DNA of 17,552 bases from Clostridiales bacterium UBA4653 (GTDB lineage: Bacteria; Bacillota; Clostridia; Oscillospirales; CAG-272), in NCBI GenBank assembly GCA_002405565.1, contig DHMB01000164.1, positions 1 through 17,552 of the forward strand. The letters run 5' to 3'. The position numbers and the translations under genes were made by a program. Every line of letters begins with the position of its first letter. Positions within the stretch are counted from its first letter, which is position 1. This document shows, piece by piece, positions 14,146-17,552 of this stretch. The notes under the pieces were generated by a model. That model made no database searches. It was given only the letters and a program-made list of their open reading frames with translations, and was not told the origin of the DNA.

Positions 14146-14976
14146 TTAATCATCACCGGAAAGCAACCGCAGGTTTCTTTCGACAGTCGCCCGCCCTCTC
14201 CATGAGAAAGCGCGCTTTTTGAATTCTTCATCCGTAATTTCCGAAAGCGTTTCGACCGTCAGATTTTTTATTCTGTTCTCTCTGAAAAATTCAATCGGCG
14301 TTTCAGCCCCGCCGTCAATCGCCTTTTTCACAAGCGGACAGGAAAGCTGGCAGATATCGCAGCCCCATGCGCTGCCGTATTTCTTTATGTAAGCCTTTTC
14401 GTCTTCCGAAAGCTCTCCCTTTTTCTGGGTGACCGCCGAAAGGCAGTCCATTCCGCTTTCCGTCATCGGGCAGGCACGCCTGCACGCGCCGCAATGCGGG
14501 CAATATGAAAGCGGAAAATCGCCCTGCGGGTCACAGCCGAAGGCTTCGGGAGGATTGTCCGTAAACACCTCCGCAAGGAAAACAAAAGAGCCGTATTTTT
14601 CGTTTATGATGACGTAGCTGTCGCCGATGACGCCGAGTCCCGCGCGGCAGGCGGCGTCCGCCTCTTCAATCGGGGACTTGTCCGAAAAGCCGACGAACCT
14701 CCCGCCGAGCTTCTCGCTGAGCTTTCTGCAAAGTCGCGGGAAAAGCTCCCCGCAATAGTAATGATAGTCCATCGGGCGCGCATAGAGCGAAATATTGCCT
14801 TCCCCGTCTCCCACATAATACGGGATGAGAAACATTATTGCCGTTTTCGCCTCCTCTGCGGGCAGTCCCGCTCTCAGAAGAAAATCCGGACGGCGGACTT
14901 TGCATTTTTCAATCGGGAGCGGAGCAAAGCACTCTATGTTTTCCGAAAGGAATATCCCGCGAAGCTCGTCTTTCAT
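14146..14976 (-). CDS. QueG-like double [4Fe-4S] cluster reductase (epoxyqueuosine reductase family), short form
   Basis: A 276-residue protein related to epoxyqueuosine reductase. The ferredoxin-like part has CPHCGACRRACP (Cys 159, 162, 165, 169), a lone Cys 178, and CDICQLSCP (Cys 206, 209, 213), ligands for two [4Fe-4S] clusters as in QueG. The preceding segment DKSPIEEADAACRAGLGVIG corresponds to the cobalamin-side active region of QueG. However, the usual lysine after GxIG is replaced (GVIGDSY). The protein lacks about 100 residues found in typical QueG (near 380), including the C-terminal HEAT-repeat part. No other queuosine gene is in view, so a related but different reductase is possible. 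It is the first gene of the seven-gene operon. GAGG lies 11 nt before the ATG. Confidence 0.82.
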   Translation of the reverse strand: MKDELRGIFLSENIECFAPLPIEKCKVRRPDFLLRAGLPAEEAKTAIMFLIPYYVGDGEGNISLYARPMDYHYYCGELFPRLCRKLSEKLGGRFVGFSDKSPIEEADAACRAGLGVIGDSYVIINEKYGSFVFLAEVFTDNPPEAFGCDPQGDFPLSYCPHCGACRRACPMTESGMDCLSAVTQKKGELSEDEKAYIKKYGSAWGCDICQLSCPLVKKAIDGGAETPIEFFRENRIKNLTVETLSEITDEEFKKRAFSWRGRATVERNLRLLSGDD

Positions 14977-15015
14977 ATACTTTACATCCTCATCATGCGT
15001 TTTTGCAAATTTTTC

Positions 15016-15044
15016 TTGAATAAAACATCAATATATGGTATAAT
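15016..15044 (+). promoter_or_regulatory. Promoter of the topoisomerase operon
   Basis: TTGAAT (15016-15021), a 17-bp spacer and TATAAT (15039-15044), with an extended -10 TGG. A start near 15051 leaves a leader of about 100 nt before the ATG at 15152. Confidence 0.75.
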
Positions 15045-15064
15045 AAATCAGATTGAAATAAGTT

Positions 15065-15077
15065 GCGCATTCTGCGC
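15065..15077. repeat. Short inverted repeat between two face-to-face promoters
   Basis: GCGCA (15065-15069), TTC, TGCGC (15073-15077). It lies between the expected start sites of the + strand topoisomerase promoter and the - strand operon promoter and so could be an operator or a small RNA hairpin in both transcripts. The arms are only 5 bp. Confidence 0.35.
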
Positions 15078-15087
15078 CCATAAAGAT

Positions 15088-15115
15088 ATTATAACAAATT
15101 TTCATAATAAATCAA
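15088..15115 (-). promoter_or_regulatory. Promoter of the seven-gene operon (QueG-like to hslO)
   Basis: On the - strand, TTGATT (15110-15115), a 16-bp spacer and TATAAT (15088-15093), with an extended -10 TGT. The expected start near 15081 gives a leader of about 105 nt that runs back through the opposing promoter. Confidence 0.65.
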
Positions 15116-15151
15116 CAGAAAATTCAGTAAAACATTGAGCGGAGTGATAAA

Positions 15152-17134
15152 ATGGCTGTCAAAAACAACACTTATAACGACAACAGTATAACCATGCTGA
15201 AAGGGGCGGAACGCGTGCGTGCGCGTCCTGCCGTCATTTTCGGTTCGGACAGTATCGAAGGGTGCGAACATTCCGTTTTTGAGATTCTCTCAAACTCGGT
15301 CGACGAGGCGCGCGAGGGCTACGGAGACAGAATAAACATAACCGTTTTCAGCGATCGCACCATCCGCATTGAGGACTTCGGGCGCGGCGTCCCGCTCGAT
15401 TATAACGAAAAGGAGCACGCTTATAACTGGGAGCTTGTCTATTGCGAGCTTTATGCCGGCGGTAAATACAACAATAACGAAAGCGGCTCAAACTATAAAT
15501 ATTCTCTCGGACTGAACGGTCTCGGCGCGGCGGCGACGCAGTGCTCGTCGGAATTTATGAAGGTGCAGTCTTATCATACGACGGAAATGCTCGAAATGAA
15601 CTTCAAAAAGGGCGAACCCGACGGCGAGCTCATCCGCACGCCCCTTTCAAAGAAGGAGCAGAGAACGGGAACCGTTGTCACATGGCGTCCCGACCTTGAA
15701 GTATTCACGGACACAAACATCCCGAAGATATTCTTTGAAACAATGCTTGAACGTCAGGCTGTCGTCAATGCAGGACTGCATTTCGTTTTCCGCTGGCAGA
15801 CGATGGAGGGCGATTTTGAGGAAAAAGAATATTATTATGAATCCGGCATAAAGGATTATATCGCCCGCATGGCGGGAGCGGAAGCAATCACCCCTCCGCA
15901 GTATTATCAGATGGAGACAAGAGGTCGCGACCGTGCCGACAAGAACGATTACAGCCTGAAAGCCGAATTTGCTTTCTGCTTTTCAAATTCGTTCCAGCTC
16001 ATCGAGTATTATCATAACTCCAGCTTTCTTGAGCACGGCGGCTCGCCCGACAAGGCGGCAAGGACAGCGTTTGTATACGCCATCGACAAATATATAAAGC
16101 AAACCGGCAAATACAACAAGACGGATTCAAAGATAACCTTTGCCGACATTGAGGACTGCCTTGTCCTCGTCATAAACAGCTTTTCGACCGAAACGTCATA
16201 TGCGAACCAGACGAAAAAGGCAATAACGAACGAATTCATAGCCGAGGCTATGACGGACTATCTCAAGAGCACGCTTGAAGTTTATTTCGCGGAAAATCCG
16301 CTCGACGCGGACAAAATCGCGGCGCAGGTGCTCGTCAACAAGCGTAGCCGCGAAACGGCGGAGAGCACCCGTCTCAACCTCAAAAAGAAGCTCAGCACTT
16401 CAAACGACATAGCGTCAAGAGTCGAAAAATTCGTTTCGTGCCGCTCAAAGGATCCCGAAAGGCGCGAGCTTTATATCGTTGAGGGCGACTCGGCTCTCAC
16501 ATCCTGTAAGCTCGGCAGAGACGCAGAATTTCAGGCGATAATCCCCGTCCGCGGCAAGACCCTCAACTGTCTTAAAGCAGGCTATGACAGAATCTTCAAG
16601 AGCGACATTATAACAGACCTTCTCAAGGTCATCGGTTGCGGAGTCGAAGTCAAGCAGAAGGGCGAGGCGACCTTTGATCTCGATTCTCTGAAATGGAGCA
16701 AGATCATAATCTGCACCGATGCGGATGAGGACGGCTTCCAGATAAGAACACTCATTCTGACAATGTTTTATCGGCTTCTGCCGACGCTCATAAAGGAAGG
16801 CAGAGTCTATATCGCGGAATCGCCGCTTTTTGAAATCTCGTCAAAGGACAAGATATATTTTGCCTATAACGAGAAGGAAAAGCTCGAAATACTCAAAGAA
16901 ATAGGCAACGCAAAATACACGCTGCAACGCTCCAAGGGCCTCGGCGAAAACGAGCCCGAAATGATGTGGCAGACGACGATGAACCCCGCAACCCGCAGGC
17001 TGATAAAGATCTGCGAGGCGGACAGAGCGCAGACGGAATACATTTTTGAAACGCTCCTCGGCGACGACATCACCGAAAGAAAAGATTTCATCGCGCGCAA
17101 CGGCAAATTCTATCTTGCCGACGCAGATATTTAA
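15152..17134 (+). CDS. Divergent type IIA DNA topoisomerase B subunit (GyrB/ParE-like)
   Basis: ATP-binding and TOPRIM subunit of a gyrase or topoisomerase IV-type enzyme that passes one DNA duplex through another. The GHKL ATPase shows FEILSNSVDEA (Glu 44, Asn 48), EDFGRGVP (Asp 75) and GLNGLG in place of the usual GGLHGVG lid motif. The TOPRIM domain has VEGDSALTSCK (Glu 444), DADED (Asp 523 and 525) and RSKGLGE; most enzymes have EGDSAGGSAK and DADVDG. Length 660 is ParE-like, without the large insertion of proteobacterial GyrB. Catalytic acids are intact, so it is likely active, but the motif changes place it outside mainstream GyrB/ParE. It is followed 20 bp later by the A subunit. Housekeeping gyrBA is presumably elsewhere. 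A strict choice between gyrase and topoisomerase IV is not possible. Confidence 0.9.
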   Translation: MAVKNNTYNDNSITMLKGAERVRARPAVIFGSDSIEGCEHSVFEILSNSVDEAREGYGDRINITVFSDRTIRIEDFGRGVPLDYNEKEHAYNWELVYCELYAGGKYNNNESGSNYKYSLGLNGLGAAATQCSSEFMKVQSYHTTEMLEMNFKKGEPDGELIRTPLSKKEQRTGTVVTWRPDLEVFTDTNIPKIFFETMLERQAVVNAGLHFVFRWQTMEGDFEEKEYYYESGIKDYIARMAGAEAITPPQYYQMETRGRDRADKNDYSLKAEFAFCFSNSFQLIEYYHNSSFLEHGGSPDKAARTAFVYAIDKYIKQTGKYNKTDSKITFADIEDCLVLVINSFSTETSYANQTKKAITNEFIAEAMTDYLKSTLEVYFAENPLDADKIAAQVLVNKRSRETAESTRLNLKKKLSTSNDIASRVEKFVSCRSKDPERRELYIVEGDSALTSCKLGRDAEFQAIIPVRGKTLNCLKAGYDRIFKSDIITDLLKVIGCGVEVKQKGEATFDLDSLKWSKIIICTDADEDGFQIRTLILTMFYRLLPTLIKEGRVYIAESPLFEISSKDKIYFAYNEKEKLEILKEIGNAKYTLQRSKGLGENEPEMMWQTTMNPATRRLIKICEADRAQTEYIFETLLGDDITERKDFIARNGKFYLADADI

Positions 17135-17137
17135 TGA

Positions 17138-17145
17138 AAGGGAGG
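17138..17145 (+). promoter_or_regulatory. Ribosome binding site deciding the start of the A subunit
   Basis: AAGGGAGG is 9 nt from the ATG at 17155 but only 3 nt from an in-frame ATG at 17149, so 17155 is favoured. Confidence 0.7.
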
Positions 17146-17154
17146 TAAATGACA

Positions 17155-17552
17155 ATGGCAAGAAAAAAGAAAAGCGACCAGATCACCTTTGACGACCTCC
17201 CTCCGGCAGAGCCGACGAACCAGCCCATAACGGAGACAATCGAAAAAAACTACATGCCATACGTTATGTCGGTCATCGTTTCCCGCGCGATACCGGAAAT
17301 TGACGGTTTCAAGCCGTCGCACAGAAAGCTGCTCTATACGATGTATAAAATGGGGCTCCTGACGGGCGGCAGAACGAAGAGCGCGAATATCGTCGGTCAG
17401 ACAATGCGCTTAAACCCTCACGGCGACGCGGCAATTTACGAAACAATGGTCAGACTGACGCGCGGCAACGAAGCCCTGCTTCATCCGTTTGTCGACTCAA
17501 AAGGGAGCTTCGGAAAGCAGTACAGCCGCGACATGGCGTACGCCGCCTCGCG
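17155..17552 (+). CDS. Type IIA DNA topoisomerase A subunit (GyrA/ParC-like), 5' part
   Basis: DNA breakage-reunion subunit partnering the upstream B subunit. The window holds the first 132 codons. After a basic and acidic N-terminal extension (MARKKKSDQITFDDLPP), the family core begins: NYMPYVMSVIVSRAIPEIDG, then FKPSHRKLLYTMY and the DNA-gate helix region NPHGDAAIYETMVR. The quinolone-binding position equivalent to E. coli GyrA Ser83 is Ala 92, and Asp87 is Glu 96. The sequence stops at YAASR, where the catalytic R-Y-T-E tyrosine would be next. The segment before it, KGSFGKQYSRDMAYAAS, differs from the usual GNFGSIDGDSAAAM. The gene is 20 bp downstream of the B subunit and clearly co-transcribed. 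Incomplete at the window edge. Confidence 0.92.
   Translation, partial: MARKKKSDQITFDDLPPAEPTNQPITETIEKNYMPYVMSVIVSRAIPEIDGFKPSHRKLLYTMYKMGLLTGGRTKSANIVGQTMRLNPHGDAAIYETMVRLTRGNEALLHPFVDSKGSFGKQYSRDMAYAAS

Overview
The window looks like chromosomal DNA of a low-to-mid GC Firmicute, most likely a gut-type Clostridia (Oscillospiraceae-like). The basis is strong GGAGG-type ribosome sites, TTG and GTG starts, a lipoprotein PotD, AddB rather than RecBCD, a YerC-type TrpR repressor and SHOCT-domain membrane proteins. No phage, IS, CRISPR, tRNA or rRNA signature was seen. Taxonomy is inference from gene content only.

Layout. (1) 1-2885, + strand: the end of a polyamine ABC transporter operon (potB end, potC, potD with an unusual C-terminal membrane helix), closed by a LiaF-like membrane protein and a bidirectional terminator. 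(2) 2890-4535: a divergent pair, a TrpR-family regulator (-) and a one-chain iron-sulfur L-serine dehydratase (+). The regulator's promoter is framed by a 9-bp inverted repeat that looks like an autoregulatory operator. (3) 4536-4718: a convergent intergenic region with a palindrome plus a 72-bp-period direct repeat, then a bidirectional terminator. (4) 4719-6003, - strand: two overlapping genes for small membrane proteins with C-terminal SHOCT domains. They lie behind a promoter, a rod-shaped, 6S-RNA-like structured RNA and an intrinsic terminator. This is the least explained part of the window. (5) 6046-15115, - strand: a tight seven-gene operon in transcription order: QueG-like iron-sulfur protein, coiled-coil membrane protein of unknown function, AddB, radical SAM protein (TIGR03960 type), its DUF2344 partner, SAM methyltransferase, Hsp33. 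(6) 15016-17552, + strand: a divergent type IIA topoisomerase pair, with the B subunit complete and the A subunit cut by the window end just before the expected catalytic tyrosine.

How the parts relate. The - strand operon mixes DNA repair (AddB), redox or iron-sulfur proteins (QueG-like, radical SAM, Hsp33) and possible RNA or ribosome modification, so it reads as a housekeeping cluster rather than one pathway. Its promoter faces the topoisomerase promoter across about 45 bp, so the two transcripts are predicted to overlap head-on. The best candidates for something new are the structured leader RNA of the SHOCT pair, the operator around the yerC-like promoter, the face-to-face promoters, and the atypical topoisomerase, which has Ala where quinolone-sensitive enzymes have Ser.
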